A stretch of DNA of 64,000 bases. It comes from Hyphomicrobiales bacterium. Lineage in GTDB: Bacteria; Pseudomonadota; Alphaproteobacteria; Rhizobiales; Phreatobacteraceae. The stretch lies in the NCBI GenBank assembly GCA_017304475.1, contig JAFKKV010000040.1, positions 1 to 64,000 of the forward strand. The letters run 5' to 3'. A program made the position numbers and the translations under genes. Each line of letters opens with the position of its first letter. Position 1 is the first letter of the stretch. The notes beneath the pieces are model-generated. The model had not been told where the DNA came from. It was given only the letters and a program-made list of their open reading frames with translations, and did not search any database. Shown piece by piece: positions 51,463 to 60,972 of the stretch.

Positions 51463-53007
51463 ATGTCCGATCACCAGCCGCCGCGCGGCGACACGCCGCG
51501 CTACATCAGGCTTCACCCGCAAGACAATGTGGCGATCGTCGCCAATGCCTTCGGCCTGCCGGCCAACAGCCGGTTTCCCGATGGGCTGACCCTGGCCGAA
51601 TTCGTGCCGCAGGGCCACAAGGTCGCCCTGGCCGATATCGGCGAGGGCGCGCCGGTCATGCGCTACGGCGAGGTTATCGGCCATGCCGCGGCGTTTCTGC
51701 CCAGGGGGTGCTGGGTCGACGAGGCGAAGATCGTCATGCCGGAGGCGCCCGGCATGGACGAGCTGGAGCTCGCCACGCGCATTCCCGATGCCGCACCGCC
51801 GCTCGAGGGCTACACCTTCGAGGGCTATCGCAATGCCGACGGCACGGTCGGCACCAAGAATATCCTGGCGATCAGCACCAGCGTCCAATGCGTCGCCGGC
51901 ACGCTCGATTTCGCCATCCGGAAGATCCGCGAGGAACTGCTGCCGCGATATCCTCATGTCGACGACGTGATCGGCCTGACCCACACCTATGGCTGCGGCG
52001 TCGCGATCAATGCGCCGATGGCCAGCGTGCCGATCCGGACCCTGCAGAACCTGGCGCGCAATCCGAATTTCGGCGGCGAAGTCATGGTGGTCGGCCTCGG
52101 CTGCGAGAAGCTGGCGCCGGAGCGTCTGGTTCCCGAAGGCGCGCCCCCCAGCATCATGCGCATGCAGGACGAGGCCCTGCATGGCTTCGGCGCGATGATC
52201 GATGAAATCATGACCATGGCCGAGCAGCGCCTCGCCGTGCTCGACAAGCGCCGGCGTGAAACCTGCCCGCTCTCGGATCTGGTCATCGGCGTGCAATGCG
52301 GCGGCAGCGACGCCTTTTCCGGCGTCACCGCCAATCCGGCCGTCGGCTTTGCTTCGGACCTTCTGGTGCGCGCCGGCGCCAGCGTCATGTTCTCCGAGGT
52401 GACCGAGGTGCGCGATGCCATCCACCTCCTGACGCCACGGGCGGTCGACCAGGAGGTCGGCCGGGCGCTGATCCGCGAAATGGCCTGGTATGACGACTAT
52501 CTCGAGCAGGGCGGAGCGAACCGCAGCGCCAACACCACGCCCGGCAACAAGAAGGGCGGCCTCGCCAATATCGTCGAAAAGGCCCTCGGTTCGATCGTCA
52601 AATCCGGATCGTGCCCGATTTCCGACGTGCTGGCACCGGGCGAACGCCTGCGCCGCAAAGGCCTGATCTTCGCGGCGACGCCGGCGAGCGATTTCATCTG
52701 CGGCACCTTGCAGCTCGCCTCTGGCATCACGCTGCAGGTCTTCACCACAGGCCGCGGCACGCCCTACGGCCTGGCCGCCGCGCCGGTCATCAAGGTCGCG
52801 ACGCGCACCGAGCTCGCCGAGCGCTGGTCGGATCTGATCGACCTCGACGCCGGCCGCATCGCCGACGGCAAGGCGACGATCGACGATATCGGCTGGGAGC
52901 TGTTCCATCTGATTCTGGACGTGGCGAGCGGTCGCAAGAAGCCATGGTCCGACAAATGGGGCCTGCACAATGCCCTGGCGCTGTTCAATCCCGGCCCGGT
53001 GACCTGA
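51463..53007 (+). CDS. Galactarate/altronate dehydratase family (GarD/UxaA-like)
   Basis: 514 residues. N-terminal SAF-type domain (NVAIVANAFGLPANSRF; EFVPQGHKVALADI; GEVIGHA) and the large UxaA/GarD domain: GYRNADGTVGTKNI, GLTHTYGCGVAI, GLGCEK, GVQCGGSDAFSG, NTTPGNKKGGLANIVEKALGSIVKSG. The last segment and length are close to galactarate dehydratase, which makes 5-keto-4-deoxyglucarate. Fe-dependent in known members. GAGG nine bases before 51463 decides the start. No uronate-pathway neighbours, so the substrate is only inferred. Confidence 0.87.
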   Translation: MSDHQPPRGDTPRYIRLHPQDNVAIVANAFGLPANSRFPDGLTLAEFVPQGHKVALADIGEGAPVMRYGEVIGHAAAFLPRGCWVDEAKIVMPEAPGMDELELATRIPDAAPPLEGYTFEGYRNADGTVGTKNILAISTSVQCVAGTLDFAIRKIREELLPRYPHVDDVIGLTHTYGCGVAINAPMASVPIRTLQNLARNPNFGGEVMVVGLGCEKLAPERLVPEGAPPSIMRMQDEALHGFGAMIDEIMTMAEQRLAVLDKRRRETCPLSDLVIGVQCGGSDAFSGVTANPAVGFASDLLVRAGASVMFSEVTEVRDAIHLLTPRAVDQEVGRALIREMAWYDDYLEQGGANRSANTTPGNKKGGLANIVEKALGSIVKSGSCPISDVLAPGERLRRKGLIFAATPASDFICGTLQLASGITLQVFTTGRGTPYGLAAAPVIKVATRTELAERWSDLIDLDAGRIADGKATIDDIGWELFHLILDVASGRKKPWSDKWGLHNALALFNPGPVT

Positions 53008-53041
53008 CCTGGCCATGCATTCCCCCGCATATCGCGCGCCC

Positions 53042-54313
53042 ATGAGCATCGCCATTGTCGGCGCCGGCGTCGCCGGCCTCGCGGCGGCGACGCTGCTCGA
53101 CCGTGCCGGGCATCGGGTGACCGTGTTCGAGCGTTTCGACGCTTCCCGGCCGGTCGGTTCCGGCCTGATGCTGCAGCCGACCGGGCTCGCGGCGCTCGAA
53201 CGGATGGGCCTCAGGGCCGAGATCGAGCGGCGCGGCGCCCGAATCGACAGGCTGCACGGCCTGACCGACCGAGGCGCGATCATCTTCGATCTCGCCTATG
53301 CCGATCTCGATGCCTCGCTGCATGCGGTCGCGGTCCATCGCGGCGCGCTCCATGCGGTGCTCTGGCAGGCCTTCACGGCCTCCGGCGCCGGCCTGGAAAC
53401 TGGCTTCGCGGTCACGGCGGTCGACGACCACGCGGCGGGCCGGATGGCGCTTGCCGATGCCGCCGGGCGAAAGGCCGGGCCGTTCGACCTCGTCGTCGAT
53501 GCCTCCGGTGCGCAATCGCGGCTGCGCGACCATCTCGGCGCAGCGCGGCCGAAGCCTTATCCTTACGGCGCGGTGTGGGCGACCGTGCCGGATGCGGGCA
53601 TCGCGCCGGCCCGGCTCGCGCAGCGCTATGTGGCGGCCCGGATCATGCTCGGCTACCTGCCGATCGGCACGCTGGACGGCGAAGGCCCGCCGCTCACCGC
53701 GCTGTTCTGGAGCCTCAAGCCCGCGGAACACGACACCTGGCGCGCGGGCTTCTCCGACTGGCAGAAACGGGCCGCGCGACTCTGGCCGGAGCTGGCCCCG
53801 GTCATGGAGGCGCTGTCCGGGCCGGATCAGTTCACGCTGGCAAGCTACCTGCACTTCACCGCCAGGCGATTCCATCAGGGCCGGCTGGTGCTGATCGGCG
53901 ACGCCGCGCATTCGACTTCGCCACAATTGGGGCAGGGCGCCAACCACGGTCTCCTCGATGCCGTGGCGCTGGCCGACTCGCTCGCCGAGACCGCCGATCT
54001 GCCGGCGGCGCTCGCCCTCTACGAGCGGACCAGGCGCCGCCAGATCCGCTTCTATCAGGCTGCCAGCGCGCTGATGACACCCTTCTTCCAGTCCGACTCG
54101 CGGACCTTCGCCTGGACCCGTGACCTGACCTTCAACCGTATGAAATATCTGCCTTATCTGCGCCGCGAAATGGTCCGCACGCTGGCCGGACTGAAGACCG
54201 GCCTGTTCACCTCGGCCCGCCCCAGCGAGATCGCCGATCCCCTGGGACGGGACCTGGCCGACAGGCTGAATCTTCCCTTGCGGCACGCTTCGAAAGCGGC
54301 TGAGGCGGATTAA
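53042..54313 (+). CDS. FAD-dependent aromatic-ring-type monooxygenase
   Basis: About 423 residues. MSIAIVGAGVAGLAAATLLDRAGHRVTVFER is the Rossmann FAD start, DLVVDASGAQSRLRDHLG the middle DG-like motif, and GRLVLIGDAAHSTSPQLGQGANHGLLDAVALADSLA the GD motif of p-hydroxybenzoate-hydroxylase relatives. Likely hydroxylates a small aromatic or related molecule with NAD(P)H and O2. A Met at 53015 would add nine residues. It follows the dehydratase by about 35 bases. Confidence 0.87.
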   Translation: MSIAIVGAGVAGLAAATLLDRAGHRVTVFERFDASRPVGSGLMLQPTGLAALERMGLRAEIERRGARIDRLHGLTDRGAIIFDLAYADLDASLHAVAVHRGALHAVLWQAFTASGAGLETGFAVTAVDDHAAGRMALADAAGRKAGPFDLVVDASGAQSRLRDHLGAARPKPYPYGAVWATVPDAGIAPARLAQRYVAARIMLGYLPIGTLDGEGPPLTALFWSLKPAEHDTWRAGFSDWQKRAARLWPELAPVMEALSGPDQFTLASYLHFTARRFHQGRLVLIGDAAHSTSPQLGQGANHGLLDAVALADSLAETADLPAALALYERTRRRQIRFYQAASALMTPFFQSDSRTFAWTRDLTFNRMKYLPYLRREMVRTLAGLKTGLFTSARPSEIADPLGRDLADRLNLPLRHASKAAEAD

Positions 54314-54470
54314 CCAATCATCAACCATCAAGGCTCCGCTTTCGCGGCCGCGCCACGCTTTGGTCGCAATTGACCCGAAGATGGTAAGGTCTATTAACGT
54401 CGGCTATGACATCCGGCGAAACGGGCCGTCAGTGCCCGGATGCGGGCGCGGAGCTATCGGCTTGATTTTC

Positions 54471-55568
54471 ATGTCCACGACCGGCGTGTCGCGCGCCATC
54501 ACTTGCGATCGTAAGATGGCGCTTCGTTACGCAACCCTCGCGGGTTTCAGCCTCTTCCTCGCGGGCTGCGCATCCCAGGACCGGCTCGCCCAGCAGCAGG
54601 GCCGCGGCAATACCTTCGATTCCCGCTACGGCGTCAGTTCCAGCCCGCGCGTCGTCCAGGAAGGCCAGCCCGTCCCGCGTGGCGGCGGCGTCTATCGCGT
54701 CGGCCGGCCCTATATGGTCGGTGGGCGGCGCTATACCCCTTACGAGAAGCGCGAAGGCCATTCCGAAGTCGGCATGGCCTCCTGGTATGGCCGCCAGTTC
54801 CATGGCCGCCTGACCGCCAATGGCGAAGTCTATGACATGACCAGCCTGTCGGCCGCGCATCGCACCATGCCGATGCCGAGCTATGCCCGCGTCACCAATC
54901 TGCGCAACGGCAATTCGATCATCGTGCGCGTCAACGACCGCGGCCCGTTCCATGCCAACCGCGTGGTCGACCTGTCGAGCCGGGCCTCGCATCTGCTCGA
55001 TTTCCGCGGCCACGGCGTCGCCCGCGTCAAGGTCGAATATGTCGGCCGCGCGCCGCTCGAAGGCTCCGACGACCGCATGCTGCTGGCAACCCTGCGCACG
55101 GATGGCACGGCAGCTCCGGCGCCGGCCAGCCTCGGCGCCGGCGTAATGGTCGCTTCCGCCGGCCCCGCCTTTGTGCCGCAGGCTCCGGCCCAGCCGGCCG
55201 TGCTGGAGAATCGCGGCATTTCCGGCGCCCTGACGGAAGGCATGCCGCTGCCGCCCGAGCGTCCCTTCGATCTCGGCCTGTCGGCCGGAGGCAACACCAC
55301 CGTGGTCGCCTCGGCGCCGCCGCAGCAGGCGGCTCCCGTCGCCGCCGCGCCGGTCGCCGCTGTTGCACCGGCCGTGGCGCCGATGCCTGTCGCCAATCCC
55401 CAGCCGCCGGCGCTGGCCTCCGCCGCGAGCCGGCCGGCCAGCCTGTCGACCGGCCCGACCGCGTCGACGACCGCCTTCGCCGCGCCGCCGCCGCCGCCGG
55501 CTCCCGCCATCGCGGCCATGCCGGGGACCCCGGCGCGCGCCTCCGTCGGCATTGGCGGACTTTACTGA
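54471..55568 (+). CDS. rlpA: Septal ring lytic transglycosylase RlpA-like lipoprotein
   Basis: 365 residues. Lipoprotein signal with lipobox LAGC (about residue 35), then the double-psi beta-barrel: EVGMASWYGRQFHGRLTANGE, LSAAHRTMPMPSYARVTNLRNG, VRVNDRGPFHANRVVDLSSRAS. The rest (about 200-365) is Ala/Pro/Val-rich low complexity; the C-terminal SPOR domain of E. coli RlpA is not visible. RlpA cleaves peptide-free glycan or helps at the division site. The Met at 54516 is an alternative start. First of the cell-wall/housekeeping run. Confidence 0.85.
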   Translation: MSTTGVSRAITCDRKMALRYATLAGFSLFLAGCASQDRLAQQQGRGNTFDSRYGVSSSPRVVQEGQPVPRGGGVYRVGRPYMVGGRRYTPYEKREGHSEVGMASWYGRQFHGRLTANGEVYDMTSLSAAHRTMPMPSYARVTNLRNGNSIIVRVNDRGPFHANRVVDLSSRASHLLDFRGHGVARVKVEYVGRAPLEGSDDRMLLATLRTDGTAAPAPASLGAGVMVASAGPAFVPQAPAQPAVLENRGISGALTEGMPLPPERPFDLGLSAGGNTTVVASAPPQQAAPVAAAPVAAVAPAVAPMPVANPQPPALASAASRPASLSTGPTASTTAFAAPPPPPAPAIAAMPGTPARASVGIGGLY

Positions 55569-55621
55569 GATCATCCACCGGCCAGCTTGATTTCGCGCGT
55601 CGCCCGTCCCATGCATGGAGC

Positions 55622-56839
55622 ATGCAAGGGACGGCGCGGGCAGAGCAGGGCGGACTGAGACGGCGGCCGGCATGGCGCCGAATGGCCATGGCGCTGGCCG
55701 CCCTGGCCCTGGGCATGGGCGCGGCGCGCGCCCAGGACGCCTTCCAGACCACCGTTCGCAATGCGATTCTCGTCGATGTCGGCACCGAGTCCGTGCTGTT
55801 CGAGAAGGCCGCGGACGAGTTGCAGGCGCCAGCCAGCCTCGCCAAGCTGATGACCATGGCGATCGTTTTCGAGGAAATGCGCCAGGGCCGGCTGCTGCTC
55901 GACCAGGAGGTGGTCATCAGCACCGATGCCTGGCGACGCGGCGGCGCCCCTTCGCGCACGTCCTCGATGTATGTCGCGGTCAATTCCCGGGTGAAGGTGC
56001 AGGATCTCATCCGCGGCGCGATCATCCAGTCCGGCAATGACGCGTCGATCGCGCTCGCCGAGGCGATCTCCGGCACCGAGGCCAATTTCGTCACGCTGAT
56101 GAACAAGCGCGCGCGCGATCTCGGCCTGATCCGCTCGGTCTTCCGCAATGCGACGGGCTTGCCGGATCCCGAGCAGCGCATGACCGCGCGCGAGATCGCC
56201 CGGCTCGCCGAGCACATCATCAAGACCTTCCCCGAGCAATATGCGATCTATTCCGAGCGCGAATTCACCTGGAACAATATCCGCCAGCAGAACCGCAACC
56301 CGCTGCTCGGCACCTATGCCGGCGCCGACGGCCTGAAGACCGGCTATATCGAGGAGGCCGGCTTCAACCTGGCGGGCTCGGCGGTGCAGAACAACCAGCG
56401 GCTGATCGTCGTCGTCATGGGCGCCCGCTCGCTGCAGGAACGCACCAACGAGGCGCGCAAGCTGCTCGACTGGGGCTTTCGCTCGTTCGAACTGCGTGAC
56501 CTCTTCGCCGAGGGCGAGACCATTGGCGATGTCAGGGTCTTCGGCGGAGCGGCGGCGACGGTTCCGGTCACCGCGGCCAAGCTGGTGCGGCTGCTGCTGC
56601 CGCGCGGCCAGTCCGACCGGGTGACGGCGCAGATCGTCTATCAGGGGCCGGTCAAGGCGCCGGTCCGCCAGGGCACCGAGATCGGCAAGCTGAGAGTGCT
56701 GCGCGGCAGCCAGCTGGCGCTCGAAGTGCCTGTTTATGCCGCCGCCGACGTCGAGACCGGCTCGCTGACGCAGCGCGCCATGCAAGGCGCCTGGGAAGCG
56801 GCTTCCGGCTGGCTGCGCTCGGGGACCGCCCGGCCGTGA
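55622..56839 (+). CDS. dacC: D-alanyl-D-alanine carboxypeptidase (penicillin-binding protein 5/6 family)
   Basis: 405 residues. Signal peptide ending ARA-QDAF; active-site SLAK at 72-75, SGN at 137-139 and KTG at 239-241; C-terminal PBP5 domain and an amphipathic tail. Trims the terminal D-Ala from peptidoglycan pentapeptides in the periplasm. The gene symbol follows common usage and the paralogue letter is uncertain. Overlaps tmk by four bases. Confidence 0.9.
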   Translation: MQGTARAEQGGLRRRPAWRRMAMALAALALGMGAARAQDAFQTTVRNAILVDVGTESVLFEKAADELQAPASLAKLMTMAIVFEEMRQGRLLLDQEVVISTDAWRRGGAPSRTSSMYVAVNSRVKVQDLIRGAIIQSGNDASIALAEAISGTEANFVTLMNKRARDLGLIRSVFRNATGLPDPEQRMTAREIARLAEHIIKTFPEQYAIYSEREFTWNNIRQQNRNPLLGTYAGADGLKTGYIEEAGFNLAGSAVQNNQRLIVVVMGARSLQERTNEARKLLDWGFRSFELRDLFAEGETIGDVRVFGGAAATVPVTAAKLVRLLLPRGQSDRVTAQIVYQGPVKAPVRQGTEIGKLRVLRGSQLALEVPVYAAADVETGSLTQRAMQGAWEAASGWLRSGTARP

Positions 56840-57549
56840 CCGCCAAGCCTCTGACCTCCAAGCCTCCGACAGCCAAATCCCCGACCGGCGAACCTCCGCG
56901 CCGCGGCCGCTTCATCACGTTCGAAGGCGGCGAGGGCGCCGGCAAGTCGACGCAGGCGCGCCGGCTCGCCGAATTCCTGGAGAGCCGCGGCATCCATTCG
57001 GTGCTGACGCGCGAGCCGGGCGGCTCGCCGGGCGCCGAAATCATCCGCCATGTCCTTCTGAGCGGCGCGGCCGAGCCCTTCGGGCCGGAGGCCGAGACGA
57101 TCCTGTTCGGCGCCGCGCGGCGCGACCACCTGACCTCGACCATCCTGCCGGCGCTCGCCCGCGGCGACTGGGTCATCTGCGACCGCTTCGCCGATTCGAC
57201 CCGCGTCTATCAGGGCCTGGCCGGCAAGGTCGACCCCGCCTTCATTCTGGCGCTCGAACAGCTCACCGTCGGCGCCGACCGGCCGGACCTGACGCTGGTG
57301 CTCGACCTGCCGCCCAAGGTCGGACTTGCCCGGGTCGCCAGCCGCCAGCAGGGAGCGTTCGACCGCTTCGAGCGCGAAGGCATCGCCTTCCACACCAAAT
57401 TGCGCCAGGGTTTCAAGGCCTTGGTCGAGGCCGAGCCGGAGCGCTGCCGGCTCGTCGACGCGACCAGGGATCCCGACACGGTCGCTGCCGACATCCGCGC
57501 GCTGGTGCTGGAGCGCTTCGACCTGCCGGCGCGGCTGGTGGCGTCATGA
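56836..57549 (+). CDS. tmk: Thymidylate kinase
   Basis: 237 residues. P-loop FEGGEGAGKSTQ (31-38 core), TREPGG, CDRFADSTRVYQG and the LID region VASRQQGAFDRFE. Phosphorylates dTMP to dTDP. GTG start overlapping the carboxypeptidase stop; the first 23 residues are an unusual Pro/Lys-rich extension, and there is no internal Met before the P-loop. Overlaps holB by four bases. Confidence 0.94.
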   Translation: MTAKPLTSKPPTAKSPTGEPPRRGRFITFEGGEGAGKSTQARRLAEFLESRGIHSVLTREPGGSPGAEIIRHVLLSGAAEPFGPEAETILFGAARRDHLTSTILPALARGDWVICDRFADSTRVYQGLAGKVDPAFILALEQLTVGADRPDLTLVLDLPPKVGLARVASRQQGAFDRFEREGIAFHTKLRQGFKALVEAEPERCRLVDATRDPDTVAADIRALVLERFDLPARLVAS

Positions 57550-58595
57550 TCGAGGAAAATGCCGCCGACCGCCTGGACGGCGCGCCGCATCCGCGCGAGC
57601 GCAGCCTGCTGATCGGCCATCGCCAGGCCGAGCTCGGCCTGCTCGAGGCCTATCGCGGCACGCGCATGCATCACGCCTGGCTGATCGGCGGGCCCCAGGG
57701 CATCGGCAAGGCGACGCTCGCCTATCGTTTCGCCCGTTTCATCCTGGCCAATCCGGACGCCCGCATGCTGCCCTCCGGGGTCGACGACCTCGCGGTTTCC
57801 CCGGAGCATCCGGTGGCACGCCGGATCGTTTCGGGCGCCCATCCGGATCTCCTGGCGCTCCGGCGCATCGCCGAGGCCGGCAAGGACAAGATCCCGCAGG
57901 ACATTTCGATCAATGCCATGCGCGACATCATCCGCTTCTTCGGCTCGACGGCGGGCGAGGGCGGCTGGCGCATTTGCCTGGTCGATGCCGCCGACGAGCT
58001 CAACCGGTCGAGCGCCAACGCCCTGCTGAAACTGCTGGAGGAGCCGCCGCCCCGATCGCTGTTCCTGATCCTCGCCCATATGCCGGGGCGGCTCTTGCCG
58101 ACCATCCGCTCGCGCTGCCGGACCTTGACGCTGGCGCCGCTGAGCGAGGACGAGATCGTCGAGGGGCTCGGCAGTTTCGACGAGGTCAAGATCCCCCTGG
58201 ACGAGGCGCGCGACGTGGCGCGCCGCGCCGAGGGCAGTCTCCGGCGCGCGCTGGAGATCGCCGAGGGCGGCCAGGCCTCGTTCGCCGCGGCCGTCGAGGC
58301 CGAGCTCCAGAGGCTTCCCACGACCGATGCGCAGGCGCTGCACGGGCTCGGCGACAAGCTCGCCCGGCGCGACGACGCCCTGTTCGATCTGTTCCTGCGC
58401 GCGGTGACCGATCATATCCACGCGACCGTCAAGGCCGGACTCGGCGACGGGGCCCGCCGCCTTGCACCGCTTTCCGAGGTATGGGAGAAGATCGACATTG
58501 CCGCGGCGCAGGTGCGCACGTTCAATCTCGAACGTAAGCCCTTCGTTTTCCAGGTTTTCGGCTGGCTCGCCGAGGCTGGCCGGCGCCGGACCTGA
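57546..58595 (+). CDS. holB: DNA polymerase III subunit delta-prime HolB
   Basis: 349 residues. HHAWLIGGPQGIGKATLAYRFARF gives the AAA-type P-loop; INAMRDIIRFFGSTAGEGGWRICLVDAADELNRSSANALLKLLEEPPPRSLFLIL (core) is the delta-prime signature with RSRC sensor. Part of the clamp loader. The zinc cysteines of gamma/tau are not evident, as is common in alphaproteobacterial delta-prime. Follows tmk as in many proteobacteria. Confidence 0.93.
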   Translation: MIEENAADRLDGAPHPRERSLLIGHRQAELGLLEAYRGTRMHHAWLIGGPQGIGKATLAYRFARFILANPDARMLPSGVDDLAVSPEHPVARRIVSGAHPDLLALRRIAEAGKDKIPQDISINAMRDIIRFFGSTAGEGGWRICLVDAADELNRSSANALLKLLEEPPPRSLFLILAHMPGRLLPTIRSRCRTLTLAPLSEDEIVEGLGSFDEVKIPLDEARDVARRAEGSLRRALEIAEGGQASFAAAVEAELQRLPTTDAQALHGLGDKLARRDDALFDLFLRAVTDHIHATVKAGLGDGARRLAPLSEVWEKIDIAAAQVRTFNLERKPFVFQVFGWLAEAGRRRT

Positions 58596-58618
58596 CCCCA
58601 AAGCATCGATCGATCATC

Positions 58619-60166
58619 ATGGCGAAGCCGCGCTTCTACGTCACGACAGCTATCTCCTATCCAAACGGCGTGCCCCATATCGGCCATGCCTACGAGGTCA
58701 TTGCGACGGACGCGATCGCCCGCTTCATGCGCCATGACGGCCATGACGTGTTCTTCCTGACCGGCACCGACGAGCACGGCCTGAAGATGGTGCAGACCGC
58801 CGCGCGCGAAGGCATGACGGCGCGCGCGCTCGCCGACCGCAACGCCGAGGCGTTCCGCGCCATGGCCAAGGCGCTGGCGATCTCCAACGACGACTTCATC
58901 CGGACCACCGAGCCGCGCCACTACCGCGCCAGCCAGGCGATCTGGGAGGCCATGGTCGCCTCAGGCGACATCTATCTCGGCGGCTATGAAGGCTGGTATT
59001 CGGTCCGCGACGAAGCCTTTTACGGCGAGGACGAGACCACGGTCGGCCCGGACGGCGTGCGCGTCGGTGGGCAGGGCACCCCGGTGGAATGGACCAAGGA
59101 GGAAACCTATTTCTTCCGCCTGTCGAAATACCAGGACCAGCTCCTGGCGCATTACCAGGCCCATCCCGATTTCGTCGGCCCGGACACCCGCTTCAACGAG
59201 GTGATCAGCTTCGTCAAAGGCGGCCTGAGCGACCTCTCGGTCTCGCGCACCACCTTCGACTGGGGCGTGCCGGTGCCCGGCTCCGACGGCCATGTGATGT
59301 ATGTCTGGGTCGATGCCCTGACCAATTACATCACCGCGGTCGGCTATCCCGACACGCAGAGCCCGGAATGGGCGCGCTGGCCGGCCGACCTGCATGTCAT
59401 CGGCAAGGACATCGTGCGCTTCCACGCGGTTTATTGGCCGGCTTTCCTGATGTCGGCCGGCATCGCCCTGCCGAAACGCGTCTATGGCCACGGCTTCCTG
59501 TTCAACCGCGGCGAGAAGATGTCGAAATCGCTGGGCAATGTCGTCGATCCCTTCGCCATGGCGGAAGCCTATGGCGTCGACGCCATGCGCTATTTCCTGC
59601 TGCGCGAGGTCGCCTTCGGCAATGACGGCTCCTATTCGCACGAGGCCATCGTCGCGCGCACCAATGCCGATCTCGCCAATGACCTCGGCAACCTGGCGCA
59701 GCGCTCGCTGTCGATGATCGCCAAGAATTGCGACGGCGTGCTGCCGAAGCCCGGCGCCCTGAGCGACGAGGACAAGGCGATCCTGGCGCTCGCCGACGGC
59801 ATGCTCGCGCCGTCCCGCGAGGCCATGGCGAGCCAGCAGATCCACCGCTATCTCGAAACCGTCTGGGCGGTCGTCTCGGAAGCCAACCGCTATTTCGCGG
59901 CCCAGGCGCCCTGGGCGCTGCGCAAGACCGATTTCGCGCGCATGGAGACGGTGCTCTACGTCACCGCCGAGATCATCCGCAAGGTGGCGATCCTGGCCCA
60001 GCCGGCCGTGCCGCTGGCGGCGCCCAAGCTGCTCGACCTGCTGGCGGTGCCGGCGGATGCACGCGACTTCGCCGATCTCGACAAGGCGCTGACGCCCGGC
60101 ACCAGCCTGCCGGCGCCGGAAGGCGTGTTTCCGCGTTATGTCGAAAAGCCCGAGGCGACGGCCTGA
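58619..60166 (+). CDS. metG: Methionyl-tRNA synthetase
   Basis: 515 residues. Class I signatures PHIGHAYEVIATD and GEKMSKSLGN; anticodon-binding C-terminal helices; no C-terminal EMAP tRNA-binding domain and no zinc-finger CxxC in the connective peptide. Charges tRNA-Met. 23 bases after holB. Confidence 0.95.
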   Translation: MAKPRFYVTTAISYPNGVPHIGHAYEVIATDAIARFMRHDGHDVFFLTGTDEHGLKMVQTAAREGMTARALADRNAEAFRAMAKALAISNDDFIRTTEPRHYRASQAIWEAMVASGDIYLGGYEGWYSVRDEAFYGEDETTVGPDGVRVGGQGTPVEWTKEETYFFRLSKYQDQLLAHYQAHPDFVGPDTRFNEVISFVKGGLSDLSVSRTTFDWGVPVPGSDGHVMYVWVDALTNYITAVGYPDTQSPEWARWPADLHVIGKDIVRFHAVYWPAFLMSAGIALPKRVYGHGFLFNRGEKMSKSLGNVVDPFAMAEAYGVDAMRYFLLREVAFGNDGSYSHEAIVARTNADLANDLGNLAQRSLSMIAKNCDGVLPKPGALSDEDKAILALADGMLAPSREAMASQQIHRYLETVWAVVSEANRYFAAQAPWALRKTDFARMETVLYVTAEIIRKVAILAQPAVPLAAPKLLDLLAVPADARDFADLDKALTPGTSLPAPEGVFPRYVEKPEATA

Positions 60167-60963
60167 TGTGGGTCGACAGCCACTGCCATCTCGACTTTCC
60201 GGACCTTGCCGTCGACCACGGCGCGCTCTTGCGGCGCGCCGTGGCGGCGGGTGTCGGCACGGTCGTGACGATCAACACCCGGGTGCGCCGCTTCGCGGCG
60301 ATCCGCGCCATCGCCGAGGCCCATGACGGTGTCTGGTGCTCGGTCGGCACCCATCCGCACAATGCCCATGAGGAGCTCGACGTCACCGCCGCCGAGCTGG
60401 TGGCGCTGGCGGCCCATCCCAAGGTGGTCGCCATTGGCGAGGCGGGCCTCGACTATCACTACGACATGTCGCCGCGCGAGGCCCAGGAACAGGGCTTCCT
60501 GACCCATATCGCGGCCGCGCGCGAGACTGGCCTGCCGCTGGTCATCCATGCCCGCGAGGCGGATGACCGGGTCGCCGCGATCCTGACCGAGGAAATGGGG
60601 AAGGGGGCCTTCAAGGCTGTCCTGCACTGCTTCACCGGCTCGGAACAGCTGGCGCTGACCGGTGTCGCGCTCGGCCTCTATGTCTCGTTCTCCGGCATCG
60701 TCACCTATAAGAGCGCGCCGGAGCTGCGCCGGATCGCGGCGCTCCTGCCGGCCGACCGCATTTTGGTCGAGACCGACGCACCCTATCTCGCCCCCGGCAA
60801 ATATCGCGGCAAGACCAACGAGCCGTCCTTCGTCGTGGAGACCGGGAAGGTGGTGGCGGAAGCGCGCGGCTTGGCGCCCGAGGACTGGGCGCGCCAGACG
60901 ACCGACAATTTCTACCGGCTGTTCGCCAAGGCCGATCGCGGTCAGCGCCTCCAGGCGGGCTAG
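60166..60963 (+). CDS. tatD: TatD family metal-dependent DNase/hydrolase
   Basis: 265 residues. MWVDSHCHLDFPDL carries the first metal site (HCH); VGTHPHNAHE, AIGEAGLDYHYD, IHAREADD, LHCFTGS and ETDAPYLAP complete the TatD pattern. TatD/YcfH-type 3-prime to 5-prime exonuclease or aminoacyl hydrolase. The ATG overlaps the metG stop by one base. Confidence 0.93.
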   Translation: MWVDSHCHLDFPDLAVDHGALLRRAVAAGVGTVVTINTRVRRFAAIRAIAEAHDGVWCSVGTHPHNAHEELDVTAAELVALAAHPKVVAIGEAGLDYHYDMSPREAQEQGFLTHIAAARETGLPLVIHAREADDRVAAILTEEMGKGAFKAVLHCFTGSEQLALTGVALGLYVSFSGIVTYKSAPELRRIAALLPADRILVETDAPYLAPGKYRGKTNEPSFVVETGKVVAEARGLAPEDWARQTTDNFYRLFAKADRGQRLQAG

Positions 60964-60972
60964 GAACGCTTC

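Noticed and set aside
51136..53283. A 715-codon minus-strand frame opposite the dehydratase
   Set aside because: No motif; dehydratase on the plus strand is well supported.
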